Part shown: one piece after another, positions 11,064-22,229 of the stretch
How positions within the stretch are numbered: the stretch's first letter is position 1
Layout of the letters: each line of letters starts with the position of its first letter
Origin: Spirometra erinaceieuropaei
Taxonomy: Eukaryota; Platyhelminthes; Cestoda; Diphyllobothriidea; Diphyllobothriidae
DNA: 64,000 bases
Direction of reading: 5' to 3'
NCBI GenBank assembly: GCA_902702965.1
Contig: CACRXP010000185.1
Coordinates: 73,171-137,170, forward strand
Made by a program: the position numbers and the translations under genes
The notes under the pieces: generated by a model
The model's input: the letters and a program-made list of their open reading frames with translations, nothing else
Told to the model about the DNA's origin: nothing
The model's database searches: none

Positions 11064-12014
11064 CAGTAAGTGGACTAAATCAGGAAATCGCAACAGAAAT
11101 TCCGAAATGCGTTTTTGTTTCGAAAAGCTTAATTAAGTAGGGCTGTCAAACCAATCATCGTGCAGTATAATTTTATAATAACTTAGTTACCCCAGGACGC
11201 CGGCTTTCGGCTGCATCTAAAATCCATTCTCCGTGAAAATGTCCACTTAAGTAGCATGCATTTTGTTCAATGATTTTCACGGAAAGCATGCATAAAAATA
11301 TTCATCCTTTTACTTATTTGGTAAATAATTACGTCTTCTTTAAATTTTACGCTCGAAGGAAGCATGCAATTTGGTTTTATAAAACTTTTCCAATTCCCGA
11401 ATAATATTGAACCCGACCTACCGTTACACGTGCATTCAGGGTTCATAAAATACAAGCTGTATATTTTGTGCGTACGGAAAACCATACATTTCTCTACGGT
11501 ATTAAGAGGAGACCATATGGGATTCATAAATTTAAGCAGTGGATTTGAGCCGCATCGTTAAATTTACAAGCCAAATTGGTAAATGCAGAGACATGACATT
11601 TTATGAACAGCCATTTCTCGGTATTTAAAAAGCTCACAATTAGAAAACTTTTTTAAAACAGAATTATACCCTTTCTTCTGGTGTAAAATTGATGGAAGAC
11701 GTAATTTTCCACCGAATGAGTAACAAAATGAATGTTTTTATGCATGTTTTCCATGAAATATAATTGAATCTTTAAAAGCATCGAAAAGCAGTGAAAAAAT
11801 GCATGCTACTTAAGCAGTAATTTTTTACAGGGTATAGTTCTTTCATGCAGCCGGAAAGAAGTTCGATCGAAAGCCGGCGTCCTACGGTAACTGGATTGTT
11901 ATAGAATTATGCTTCATGATGATTAGTCTTATAACTCTACTTAATTAATTTTTTCCGAAACGGAAACGCATTTCGGAATTTCTGCCGACATTTCATGAGT
12001 TAGCCCACCTACTG
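11064..12014. mobile_element. Palindromic MITE, subfamily A, copy A1 (complete)
   Basis: Starts CAGTAAGTGGACTAAATC and ends TTAGCCCACCTACTG, with TA at 11062-11063 and 12015-12016. The long arms pair with each other, each containing the blocks TTAATTAAGTAGGG, GCCGGCTTTCG and GTAGCATGCAT. The centre (about 11410-11640) is the reverse complement of the centres of A2 and A6, so this copy sits in the opposite orientation to them. No transposase. Confidence 0.85.
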
Positions 12015-12041
12015 TATTCGTACCGTTAATATTCCCACTAG

Positions 12042-12228
12042 CAACCGAGAGGACAACGAGTCCGTAGCTCAATTGGCAGTGCGTTGGGCTTAGTAACACT
12101 CTATGACCAAATAGCACGGTTTCGAGACTCAGGCGCGGCAAATCCGAGTTTTCTGCAAGACTGGCTGACGACGACTAATAAGCCAGTCTCCGCTGCCTTC
12201 GTCGGTGACCGCCGTCTGTCTGTACTGC
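12042..12228 (+). mobile_element. tRNA-derived SINE, S3
   Basis: Begins GCAACCGAGAGGACAACGAG, followed by an A-box-like GTAGCTCAATTGG and B-box-like GGTTTCGAGACTC. The body has GGCTGACGACGACTAATAAG and the tail has CTTCGTCGGTGACC. The element starts only 26 bp after A1, so A1 is bracketed by two SINEs in opposite orientation. Confidence 0.7.
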
Positions 12229-14049
12229 TAGTCCCTGCGTGACTGCCTACGGATCTCCAAATGGAGGCGCAAAACGCAAAGGGACGAGCATATCCCATAG
12301 ACCGACCAGTGAACGCACTTCTCACACAGTGTAAAACCGGGAGAAAAGACAGCTCGTGCTGCGGGTGGCTTTTGGAGGTATCCGTGAGAGAAAGATCAAA
12401 CGTCATGCGTTCAAGTTGTATGTTGTATAACACGAGGAAAGGGCGGTCTAGGCGGCCTGGAGATATTTAATTGTTTCTATCCCTACTGGTCAAGCTGGAA
12501 GATCCGTACGTCCGAGAGCGTTCGTTGTCAGTGTGGATAACTTTGGAGTGGGGGCCCACGGTCCAAAGACGGTGAGGAACGGAAGTATGACGGTCGGCAA
12601 CAGGTCTGTCGTCGTGGCCTCTGCATTCGTCCATCCTGGAGCAATATCTCATCGACAGCGTTCCACCATGATGCCGCATATTCGGATTTTCACTAAGCCA
12701 ACTGAGTATTCTTTGGTGTTTAGTGGACTGACCTGTCTGTAAAAACCTTTTAAAACAGTTTCTATCGCTATGAAATTCGAAGGCTTTTTAGAGGTTGGCC
12801 AGCACTGAGGTCATTTTGTGGACATCTGTACTGTGGCTGCTGCGGTTACCGATAAAGTCGGCGCTTAAATAGTTCATATAGACACAAACTGCAAGCCTTC
12901 CAATAATCGACCATTGTAAGCTCACAGTCATGCAGATAAGTCATTTAGTTAAGACCTCATCGTATCTGAGTTATGCTCGTGGAAAAACCACCAGTGAGAA
13001 CAGGGAATGCCGTTTTGATGTCAGCTCAACTTGGAAGACTGATCTGCAAGTCCCTTCATTGTTCTGACTCAAAAAACAAAATTCTGAATTAAAGATTCTG
13101 CTTGACTCATTTATGTTTGATCTGTTTCGTCTTTTCCTGTTTGAGATATCCCTTACGGCGGTATACAAGCGAAATCAAGATAGCCAATTAAGCAGTGGTC
13201 GCCTGGGGCTCTTTAACATTCTTTGCTCTCGAAGACGAGGGAGATTTCAAGTTAACCATCTCTGAATAACACCGCCTTCTTGCGCATGTTGGCTATTTTG
13301 AATGACGATAAATGAGGACGGTATGTCCATCGGTCTCACCTTATCTTTATGGGAATCAGATTTTCAAACTCAGCCCCTGCACACGCCTGATTGCTCCCCA
13401 CTGTTCGTACTCTCTCTCTCTCTCTCTCTCTCTCTCCGTTAAGTGGATATTTTATCCATGTAACTTTGTCGGCGAATTCTATTCCTCGTATCATTCCGCA
13501 TAAAGATGACTTCCTTTCAACGGGTGGGACACTGACTGTTATATCAAAAACTTCTGACTAGTTTGTCCTTTGTTTGTCCTGAGCAATGTAGAAAAATATT
13601 TTGGCTGTCTGTTCATAAATACTCAAACTAGGACGTAAGGGTTCTTCTTTATTGCGATTTTGGCGGGATATCTTTCAGACGATGTCTCGGACAAACCTTG
13701 GATTTTGTTAAAAATACCTTCTACGCATTCTAGCACATCTCAATGGGACTATGGGAGAAAAAATGTTGAAGGCCTACTGCAAATTAAGAGGTTTTGTGCT
13801 GATGGCACAAAAATCCTAGAAGTACGTCAATAAGCGTTCTACTAGCTTACGCGAAATCTTACTATTCATTACGATGACAGCAGTAATTTCTGATTAATTT
13901 ACCGTACATCCGGTGAGGATATTAAGAAAAAGCTCGGACGCGTTTTTTGGCAAATTTGTGGGCTGCATAAAGCAGCTCTGAGGGTTCAGTTCCTCAGTGA
14001 TTTCCCTAACACTTTTAATGCGCTTTCTGATACATGTCTATGATACATA
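12229..14049. other. No recognised gene
   Basis: Contains frames of 60-110 codons, none recognisable, and the TC microsatellite listed separately. Confidence 0.35.
13411..13436. repeat. (TC)13 microsatellite
   Basis: An uninterrupted TC run. It is probably polymorphic in length. Confidence 0.95.
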
Positions 14050-15036
14050 CAGGGCGTGACCGATCCCATGAAATGTTGGCCAAAATTTCGGAATGCGTTT
14101 CCGATTAGGAATGATTACTTAAGTGAGGTTGTTATAGTGATTATCATGCAACAAAATCTTATAATATTTCAGACTCGCCAGGGTGTCGGCTTTTGAATGT
14201 ATTTGTTTTTGATCTCCTGCGGATACTACATTCGGTAAAAAAAGACTACTTGTTTAGCATGCATTTTTCCTACTGATTTTTGATTGTCTTGCAAATTCAA
14301 ATACATGCAAAAACATGCACAAAACTATGCTTCCTTTTGCTCATTTTGTAGGGACTCGCATTGTATTCATATTGTTTGCCCAAAGAAAGTGCTTATTTAA
14401 GTTTTAAAAAAGTTTCTAAGTATGAGATTTTTAAGATCGTACGACGTCCATGCATGTTAGACCGCATATGTCCGTTTACTAAAGCTCCCCGTGAAATGTA
14501 CAACGCAGTCCCGATCCATTGAAAAATTTCATTAACTGTATGTGGTATCTTCTAAAAGGCATAAAGGAATATATGACTTTCCTTACGCGGAAAGCATGCA
14601 CCCTGTAAGTTTAAATTGCCGAACGCTGATGCAACGGCAGATAAGGCTGAAAATCATTCGGGGATTGGGAAACTTTTTTGAAACCCAAATATATACAAGC
14701 TTTGAGTATAAAATATAAAGACAGTGCGATTTTCTACAAATGAGCAAAAGAAAGCATAGTTTTGTGCATGTTTTCTATAAAATGCATTTGAATTCGCAAG
14801 ACCATCGAAAATCAATAAGGAAAATGCATACTACTCAAGCAGTCATTTGTTGCCGGGTGTGGTATCTGCAGGAGATCAAAAAAGTGCATTTAAAAGCCGA
14901 CATACTGGCGAGTCCGAAATGTTATAGGGTTATGTTGCATGTTTATCAGTATAACAACCCCACTTAAGTGATCCTTCCTAATGAGATACGCAGTCCAGAA
15001 ATTGAGCCAATATTTTATGAGATCGTCCACGCACTG
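14050..15036. mobile_element. Palindromic MITE, subfamily B, copy B2 (complete)
   Basis: Flanked by TA at 14048-14049 and 15037-15038. Starts CAGGGCGTGACCGATCCCAT and ends GTCCACGCACTG. Arms of about 370 bp carry CTACTTGTTTAGCATGCAT and its inverse. The centre matches B1 in the same orientation (the CTCCCYGTGAAATGTACAAC-type block is shared). No coding capacity. Confidence 0.8.
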
Positions 15037-16428
15037 TACCAGTGTTTCTGAGGTCGGGCTTTTCAATTTCCCCTTAAATTAACATGAGAACCTGACGCGA
15101 ATTCTTTGGCACAGATGCGTCCAGGTTGGGCTTGAAAGCCGATATGAATATCCGAACAGAAATGTGTCAACGTCATTGGAATACCGACCACTCCGCCCAC
15201 GAGCAGTCATCTGGACATACATGCTGATTGATTTACCGCATTTTCAGCACAAGTTATTGCTGGGAGTTCATGTCATAGAAATTATTCCGAAATTTCACAC
15301 TGCAGTAAGTGGCCAAACATTAATTTTTGAGCCTTCGTATCTTATTTTTTGAATTTACGGGAAATAAGTAAAATAGGGGAAGTGTTTTCCGCGTACTGCA
15401 TCATGCGACGCCCTACGTCTCGCTGCAAACCGCGCATGTTACATACTTGAAGGACAAAACAAATCGAAAAAAGCTCTCCGTTTTTTGAAATTTAAAAGCC
15501 CTCTTGCTACGTTTACCGCGGTGATACACTTTACCAAATACCTCAGATAAACTAGTTCATCCATAATATCTCCTCTTTGTATGTAAACAATTTCGGTGGA
15601 CGCATAAATTCTGTGAACCTATTAAATATTTGGAAGTCTATTGACAAAAACTCTTGTAAAAAAGAAGCCCTATAGTCTGGTCGATAAATTCACCTCCACT
15701 TTGATCGTCTACAAATTATCTTATATAAACTGAACTGTAGAAAGTGAGGATACAAACACCTCTGAGGCCTGGTCGACAATTTGAAGGTAAAACCTAATGA
15801 GTTAACAGTGCATAAAGGTTAAACTCCTCCAGCAACTTTCAAAAAAGCGAATTGTGCGGTATATGGTCTAAAAGACAAGCAGTTGCTAGAATTTGTGTAA
15901 AATATCCCCCTTTTAACGACTAATTAAGCAGGGCTTACAATCGTTTAAACAAAATAGAGTTTGTAGGGATTGGAAGCGGTCTATATAAGGGACAGAGTGC
16001 AGACCTGTCCTGTGGGGGGTCTCAGCACCATTCCCACATTAAAAGCACATCAAGCCCCACAAGTTGATCTCAGCAGTCGCGCAGTTGCATCTTGGGTGGC
16101 TTTGGGTGGGGAAGAGCCGGACGGCGTTTTAAGCCGGACATTTAACAGTTGTTTTTGTAACCTAATCCGGAAAAGACTCAAAAATTTAGCGTCTCCTCCA
16201 AATTAAGGTATTCGTCCGAATAGATTTTAAATGGTGTTTAATTAGAATTGGAGAAGATAACAAACCTTGCATTTTATAACTTGAATTGATTAGCACATGT
16301 TCGGAGACGTTCAGTCGTCTGGATCGCAACTTAAAACTTACGACTATCCCTAAAATACAGGATCACAAACAAGGTTTAGCACGCTACGTTACTTTCTTCC
16401 TGAGAGAAGAACTAATTATGTATAACTA
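15037..16428. other. No recognised gene
   Basis: AT-rich DNA; a 78-codon frame at 15970-16206 is unremarkable. Confidence 0.35.
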
Positions 16429-17432
16429 CAGTAGGTGAGCTAATTCCTGAAATGACAACCGAAATTACGAAATGCGTTTTCGCTTCGAAAAAATTAATTA
16501 CGTAGGGTTGTAAAACTAATCGGTCTGCAGTATAATTCTGTAATAATTAAGTTACCACAGGATGCTGGCTTTCGAAGTAACTTCCTCCCGGCTACAAGCA
16601 AAAAGGATGGTCCGTAAAAAGTGACAACTTAAGTAGCATACATTTTTATATTTGATTTCCGATGCCCTTAAATATTCAATTATAGTTCATGGAAAGCATG
16701 CATAAAAATATTCATTCTTCAGCTCATTCGGTAGAAAATTACGTCTTCTTCTTCTTCTTCTTCTAATTTTCTACTCGAAGGAGGGACATAATTCGGTTTT
16801 TAAAAAGTTTCTAATTGTGGGATTTTTAAATACCGTGAAATTGTCGTTCATAAATCGTCATACCTCTCAATTTATCAATGTGGCTTGTAACGTAAACAAT
16901 ATGAATCAAATGCACTGCTAAATTTTATGAACCCTATATGATCCCCCTTTAGTACCGTAGAGAAATGTGTGGCTTTTTGTACGTGGGAAATATGCGGTTT
17001 GTAGTTTAGAAACCCTGAATCCAAGTGTGACGGTAGAGCGGGTTTAAAATTATTCGAGAATTAGAAAAGTTTTTGAAAACCGAATTATATTCTTTCTTCG
17101 AGTATGAAATTGGGAGAAGACGTAATTGCCTACCGAATGAGTAAAAATCAATATTTTTGTGAGTTTTTCCATGAAATATAACTGGATTTTTAGAGGCATC
17201 GAAAATAAGTGAGAAAAAGTCATGCTACATAAGTAGTCATTTTTTGCTACTTATAGTTTTTGCATGCAGCCGAAAGGAAGTTCATTAGAAAGTCGGCGTC
17301 CTGAAGTATCTGAATTAGTATAGAATTATGTCGCAGGCGGACTAGTTTTACAACCCTACTTAATGAAGCTTTTCGAAACGAAAACCCATTTCGGAATTTC
17401 GGTTGACATTTCATGAGTTAGGCCACCTACTT
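16429..17432. mobile_element. Palindromic MITE, subfamily A, copy A2 (complete)
   Basis: Starts CAGTAGGTGAGCTAATTCC and ends GTTAGGCCACCTACTT, with TA on each side. The left arm contains an expanded TTC run (16744-16763) absent from the other copies. The right arm lacks it, so the expansion came after insertion. The centre agrees with A6 in orientation. Confidence 0.82.
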
Positions 17433-18109
17433 TATCTTTCGTATTCCCAGAGAACTGGATTCACCTTAGAGAGGGTTAGGGAGTATGCCTAAATCGTGAC
17501 GGTCCTGCGGCATTAAAATATGAATATGAAGAATGTGCTTACCCGAATGAATTGTGGTATAAGGACACCCGTAACGTGGAAATACTGGTAATAGGGACCT
17601 TTTAAGGGAGAAAACGTAATATTTTCTAAATATCTAAGAAGGAAATAACCGTATTTGCCCTGTAGGCTTATGCTGAGGCGGGGAGAAGGCGGGGCACACG
17701 TATCTGCTCCCTGCCGACCATTCTATCCACTGAGCTTTTCAACGACAAAAACATTTGGCAGACGTTTGGCTTTTAACGCTAAAATAAGCCGCGATTTGGT
17801 AAACAAGCTTTTCAGAGAGTCGAGAATAACTCGCGTGCCGAATAGAGCTGTCAGGGTTTTTAAGGCAGCAGGAACGTGACTTCCTCAAGACAGGTTAAGT
17901 CAACACGAGTATTTCTGAGGGGATTTCAGTTGGGATATCTGATACACATGGAGGACTGTTTCGCTGTTAGAAAAGCGTGCTAATATTATACTGCTACTGC
18001 AGTACTGTTAAATTAAAAAGAAACATATTCACTGTGTGATACTGTCCGAGTCCGAGGGTCAACGATGATAAGTTTTCGCCGGGGATAGATTTCGTTAAAC
18101 AAACTTTAC
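17433..18109. other. No recognised gene
   Basis: A 74-codon frame at 17655-17879 shows no motif. Confidence 0.35.
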
Positions 18110-18207
18110 CGCAGCATGCAAGCGACGCAGAAGGACAACACAGCAAGAGCCGAGCCTAGTGCTATCCGTTGAAGTTGTTTGCCTCCTACGCGAGGTTCGG
18201 GCCTGCA
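18110..18207. repeat. Duplicated block, copy 1 of 2
   Basis: The words GCTATCCGTTGAAGTTGTTTG and CTACGCGAGGTTCGGGCCTG recur at 20020-20105. Here the block runs directly into the right arm of a broken palindromic MITE. Confidence 0.65.
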
Positions 18208-18385
18208 TGCCTTCCATGAAATGTAATTGGACATTTAGACGCATCGAAAATCAATGAGAAAAATTCATGCTACTTAAGAAGTCATCTTTTACAAAGTGTA
18301 GTTTTCGCGTGCAGTCGGAAGGAAGTTCTCTCGAAAGCCGGCATCCTAAGGTAAGTGAAATATTATAGAATTATGTTGCAGGCTA
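18208..18385. mobile_element. Palindromic MITE, right-arm fragment (A3)
   Basis: Matches the right arm of subfamily A from the ATGAAATGTAATTGGAC block to TATTATAGAATTATGTTGCA, but both outer ends are lost. The break at 18386 coincides with the start of a duplicated 210-bp block. Confidence 0.7.
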
Positions 18386-18592
18386 CACACGAACCCATTT
18401 CCACAAGACTCGCACCCACGACACGTCTGCTCACGTCACATAGCCCTCCTGCAGCATGCACGCAGTCCACTTTGTAAACAACAGCACTGCTTGCAAAACG
18501 TCGCAGTCAAGAGCATGAGCAACTGTCTTAAGTAGATAGGATATCATTTGGTGTTGGCCCCACCTCGACTAGCAGGACGTGGACTTTCTTTT
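18386..18592 (+). repeat. Direct repeat Q, copy 1
   Basis: Shares with 19335-19542 a long series of words, including CACAAGACTCGCACCCACGA, CCCTCCTGCAG and TTTGTAAACAACA. The two copies lie about 950 bp apart in the same orientation, with a SINE between them. Confidence 0.75.
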
Positions 18593-18774
18593 GCACATTG
18601 TGCTTTTCGTCGAGCAGGTTGCTTAAGTCTTCGTCGTTGTCGTCAACACAGTCCTGATGCTTGTGACATTGACGTCTGAAAAGGTGCAAGGCTGCCATTC
18701 TGTAGTTGGTGCCGATGAATCGGCCGGGGTTGGCAGCTCCTCCAGGTGCTGTGCTTACGGTCCCCTTTCCTTAT

Positions 18775-18835
18775 TATTACATACTATTATTACATTATTA
18801 TTACACTACACTATATTATAACCTTATTATCATTA
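18775..18835. repeat. ATT-rich simple repeat
   Basis: Irregular run of TTATTATTACA units immediately before a SINE. Confidence 0.75.
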
Positions 18836-18837
18836 TT

Positions 18838-19022
18838 TTCGCAACCGACAGGACAACGGGCCTGTGGCTCAGTGGTTTTAGGCATGGACTTCTAACTAAC
18901 AGGTCGCGAGTTCGAGCCCTAGGTTTTCCACTCTTTTGGGTTGGGTATAACTGGGTGACGACGGCTAATAAGCCGGAAGTGGTCATTCCAGTCTATCTTG
19001 TCTTTGTCGGTAATAACATTCT
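18838..19022 (+). mobile_element. tRNA-derived SINE, S4 (best copy)
   Basis: Begins CGCAACCGACAGGACAACGG. The A-box-like TGGCTCAGTGG is at 18865-18875 and the B-box-like AGTTCGAGCCC is at 18909-18919. Between them GGACTTCTAACTAACAGG resembles an anticodon arm with TCT in the loop, hinting at a tRNA-Arg origin. The tRNA-unrelated body contains GACGACGGCTAATAAGCCGG and ends TTGTCTTTGTCGGTAATAAC. It is a SINE copy and not a functional tRNA, because no acceptor stem closes and the family repeats across the window. Confidence 0.8.
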
Positions 19023-19084
19023 GCCGTGCATATGGCGGTGATTTACTGTATTTACTGAATCTTTCTCATGGATGTTCATTCTTC

Positions 19085-19200
19085 CTCCCGTAACCGACGG
19101 GACGGTGAGACCTGGTTCAGCGTCGGAGCGCGTATAGTTCTGAATCCACCGGATTTTGATAGACGAACCATTGTCTGGAACTCCGCTTTAAGACCTGCCC
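19085..19200 (+). mobile_element. SINE head fragment, S5
   Basis: CCCGTAACCGACGGGACGGTGAGACC resembles the first 30 bases of the SINE family, followed by a decayed tRNA-like region. The body and tail are not recognisable. Confidence 0.35.
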
Positions 19201-19334
19201 TCTACTTGCTGTTGCCCAAACTATCCTAGGTAATCCTATAGTCACGTGGGTTTATTCAGTCGTGATACATCTACAAAAGTCTTCATCTAAACAACATGAT
19301 CTACACCACATGGTGCCACTGCGACCAATATGGT

Positions 19335-19542
19335 CATTCACACGAACTCATTTTCACAAGATTCGCACCCACGACATGTCTGTGCAACCAGCCATCACAT
19401 CGCCCTCCTGCAGGATGCACGCAGCTCACTTTGTAAACAACAGGACTGCTTGCGAAACGTCGCGGTCAAGAACATGCGTACCTGTCTTAAGTAGGCTGGA
19501 TGTCATATGGTGTTGGTTCCACCTCGCGTAGCGGGCGGTGGA
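19335..19542 (+). repeat. Direct repeat Q, copy 2
   Basis: Second copy of the block at 18386-18592. It differs by scattered substitutions and a few small indels. Confidence 0.75.
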
Positions 19543-19638
19543 CTGTCTTAATGAGAGGGGGGGGCAGTTGTTGCATGAGGTCTGCTCGTCAGATTGTCCT
19601 CCTGTAACTGCTTACTACCTGATCCTCACTCTTACGTA

Positions 19639-19957
19639 GAGTAGGTGGGCTAACTCATGAAATGTCAATCGAGGAGGATTATAAAAACTTGTCAGACTGC
19701 AACATGTTTCTGTAATATTTCAGTTACCTTAGGATGCCGGCTTTCGAATGAACTTCCTTCCGGCCGCTTGCAAAAACTATACTCTGTAAAAATGGCGACT
19801 TAGGTAGCATAACTTTTCCCATTAATTTTCGGTGCCCTAAAAAGTCCAATTATATTTCATTGGAAAAAATGCATAAAAATATTCATTTTTTTCACTCATT
19901 CGGTAGATAATTACGTCTTTTCCTAATTTTATGCTCGAAGGAGAGAAATAATTCGCC
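19639..19957. mobile_element. Palindromic MITE, left-arm fragment (A4)
   Basis: Starts at the outer end (GAGTAGGTGGGCTAACTCAT, the family CAGT mutated) and runs through the left arm to a point before the centre. With A3 upstream it accounts for parts of two arms. Between them they bracket the Q repeats and SINE S4 in an inside-out order. Confidence 0.75.
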
Positions 19958-20019
19958 TTGTTAAATTTCTGGAGAAACTACTGCGCGAACTTGGAGTAAC
20001 TCTTTCGAAAGACACATAT

Positions 20020-20105
20020 TCAGGCGCAGAAGCACATTACAGCAAGTGTCAAGCCTAATGCTAGCCGTTGAAGTTGTTCGCCCCCTACGCGAGGTTCGGG
20101 CCTGC
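20020..20105. repeat. Duplicated block, copy 2 of 2
   Basis: Repeats the block at 18110-18207. It follows shortly after the A4 fragment, whereas copy 1 precedes A3. Confidence 0.6.
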
Positions 20106-20610
20106 GGGTGGGCTCCGTCCAGCCGCAGCCAATCAGTGAGGTGCAGAGTATTGATTGGCGTCACGACGTCGACGCGCCGAAGACTGTCACGGGCGGCTCA
20201 ATCGGTGGACTGGCGGCGGGGGGGGGAAGGTCCGCCGATGACTGTCTTCACGCCGAGTAGACTACCATCATGACTTTGTCGTAGCAAGTAGTCTGGGCAT
20301 GGCGAAGAAATAGAGTGGGAGACCTTAGGTATTGTTGTGCATTAGTGAAAAGATGATCTAATTCGGAAGTTCCTTCATCTTAAAACCATTTTCTCATTGC
20401 CCATATCTTCCACCCCATGAGACTTCCCAGTGCGGAGAAAGTGAAACTTATGTTTTGGCTATTGAAATGGCGTCATTAAAGTACGTTTGGCTGAGACTAG
20501 GCCCAAGTACCCTAAAAATACATTGTTGCGTAATTGGTAGTCTGAAAAGTACAGGCAAGGCGAGACTAAAAGCAAAGACATCAGTTCAAAAAGTACTTAG
20601 AATACTAGTT
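20106..20610. other. No recognised gene
   Basis: GC-rich at first, with a G-run near 20217-20226, then ordinary sequence. Confidence 0.35.
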
Positions 20611-20655
20611 GGCGAGCATACGTTTGCTTTCGACAAATTCTCATCAGTTCAGCAC
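20611..20655 (-). ncRNA. Orphan hammerhead-like hairpin
   Basis: The minus strand reads CTGATGA, GAATTTGT, CGAAA, GCAAACGTATG. This is the same block that follows the two Penelope C-terminal relics at 21964-22010 and 26232-26277. Flanking similarity continues upstream of it (GACCCCGTTCCCATATAA), so it is a severed terminal piece of that Penelope family in the opposite orientation. Its outer stem is poorly paired. Confidence 0.5.
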
Positions 20656-20699
20656 AATTATATGGGAACGGGGTCGAATAAAACATGTCGCTGAGTAGG

Positions 20700-21165
20700 G
20701 AAATCGTGTCCCAGCAACAAAAATGAATAATAATTCGGTGTTCGGCCCAAAGGATTAAAAAAAATTTGCAATGGTATGGCGAAGGACCCCAAGTAACTGA
20801 CTGTAGACTGTGGATCGTTTCACACGGGATTGCCGACGGGTGGCGCTGTGCACTAGACAGTCAGCTGACGAAATGCAGGAAAACACAGAAACTGTTTGGA
20901 TTTCTCCTCCTGAAGGACTCATCGTACGCTTTCGCACGACAACGGAACTGGGCGCGGTAATTAAAAACAAAAAGGAAATTTCAAAAAATAAAGGAGTTTG
21001 GGTGATGGTTCGAAGTCATGGCAGGTGATTGTTATTGGCATTGTAATCTCCGCAAATACAGGCGAATGGATGCCAAGGTAAAAGTTCCTATAACGTGATC
21101 CGCAGTCTGCCGTTACTTAACTGGGGTCCTTCTCCATACCGTTGCCGAAAATTAGTTCAACAGAC
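20700..21165. other. No recognised gene
   Basis: Frames of 60-72 codons on both strands overlap. None recognised. Confidence 0.35.
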
Positions 21166-21169
21166 AGCG

Positions 21170-21850
21170 TCGAGGAGAAGCTTAAAAGGATTTAGGATTT
21201 GCTTCGTGAAAACAGGTATCCTGACAGGTTTATTGCAAACGATATTTCCGAGCGACCGGAAAAACCCACAATACTGACTGTCGAGAAGAAAAATATGTTC
21301 CCTAAAAGTCTCTTTGCAAGGGGACGCTGCAAGTAAACTCCTGGTTAGACGCCTTGATCAAGCTGTCTCGCGAACCTTCCCATCAGCAAGGGTTCGAATA
21401 TTATTCTCCAGTAACCCTATTTTACGCGGAGAAGGTAAGGATGGGTTGCCATCACAGACCACCTCAGTGTGCATTTTCGCCTTCACTTGCTCCTATGCAG
21501 ACGGTTATATTGGTCGCAATGGTCATCGCCTATTCAAAAGAATTCGAGAACGCCTCTCGACATGGCTGGGAATACGCGAAATTAGGAGCATAAGCAGCGC
21601 CATTCTCGCATATTTTGTTGGTTTTGGGCCTTTTACGAACCCCAGCGAAGCTTTCCGTATGATTTATAAGATTCTCTCGAGCAACCATAAACTGCCGTGC
21701 CAGGGTTCACTAACATGGGGAGAAGCGACGCCTATAAGGTTACGAAAGCCGGTCTTATGTGGGTCTAGTTCAGGCTACGCGCTTACACTGGTCAAAATAC
21801 GAGTAGCTACACACGCCTCTCCGCGCAGTTTCGCTCTCATCCGCCCTTGA
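21170..21850 (+). pseudogene. Penelope-like element C-terminal region with GIY-YIG domain
   Basis: Around 21190-21300 the frames give ENRYPDRFIANDISERPEKP, a typical segment between reverse transcriptase and endonuclease in Penelope-like elements. The frame from 21314 continues with GDAASKLLVRRL, then NPILRGEGKDGLPSQTTS, then CIFAFTCSYADGYIGRNG and RLFKRIRERLSTWL. The YIGR core is intact, and the Cys of TCS is present. A frame change near 21300 and stops upstream show decay. The polymerase itself is absent, as expected of a 5-prime-truncated copy. A conserved hairpin lies about 110 bp downstream on the same strand. Confidence 0.8.
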
Positions 21851-21963
21851 CAATGAGTCTTATTAACTCCTCTCATATTAAAAACCCCGTCTGTATTCCC
21901 AGAACTTTAATTGATTTCTCTAATCCCCGACTTGCTTTAATTGACCCCGTTTCCATATAAATA

Positions 21964-22010
21964 CACTGACCTGAGGAGAATTTGTCGAAAACAAACGTAT
22001 CCTCGTCAGC
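21964..22010 (+). ncRNA. Hammerhead-like hairpin of the Penelope terminus
   Basis: ACTGAC at 21965-21970 pairs with GTCAG at 22005-22009. Inside it lie CTGAGGA (21971-21977) and CGAAA (21986-21990), words of the hammerhead core. Also visible are GAGGA pairing with TCCTC (22000-22004) and TTTGT pairing with ACAAA around the CGAAA loop. The copy at 26232-26277 has different bases in the stems but keeps the pairing. Hammerhead ribozymes at Penelope termini are known; whether this fold is an active one is uncertain. Confidence 0.5.
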
Positions 22011-22229
22011 TGTGTGATTCACGCTAGCGAAAGGACGTTGTTGCTGTCTATATTTAGACATTAAATTTGGCGGACAAGTTTGTTCTGAGTACGGTTATCA
22101 GATGTTGAGGTTTATACCTTGCTTAATCCTGATTGTTTGCTAATGGTATCGTACAAAACCCAGCTGCAGCTTTCATTATTTGATCTGACATACGCGTTAC
22201 TTTCGGGGTACCAAATTGTTGGTTACAGA

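Noticed and set aside
18838..18925. Functional tRNA-Arg gene
   Set aside because: A- and B-box-like words are present, but the acceptor stem does not close and the sequence belongs to a dispersed SINE family.
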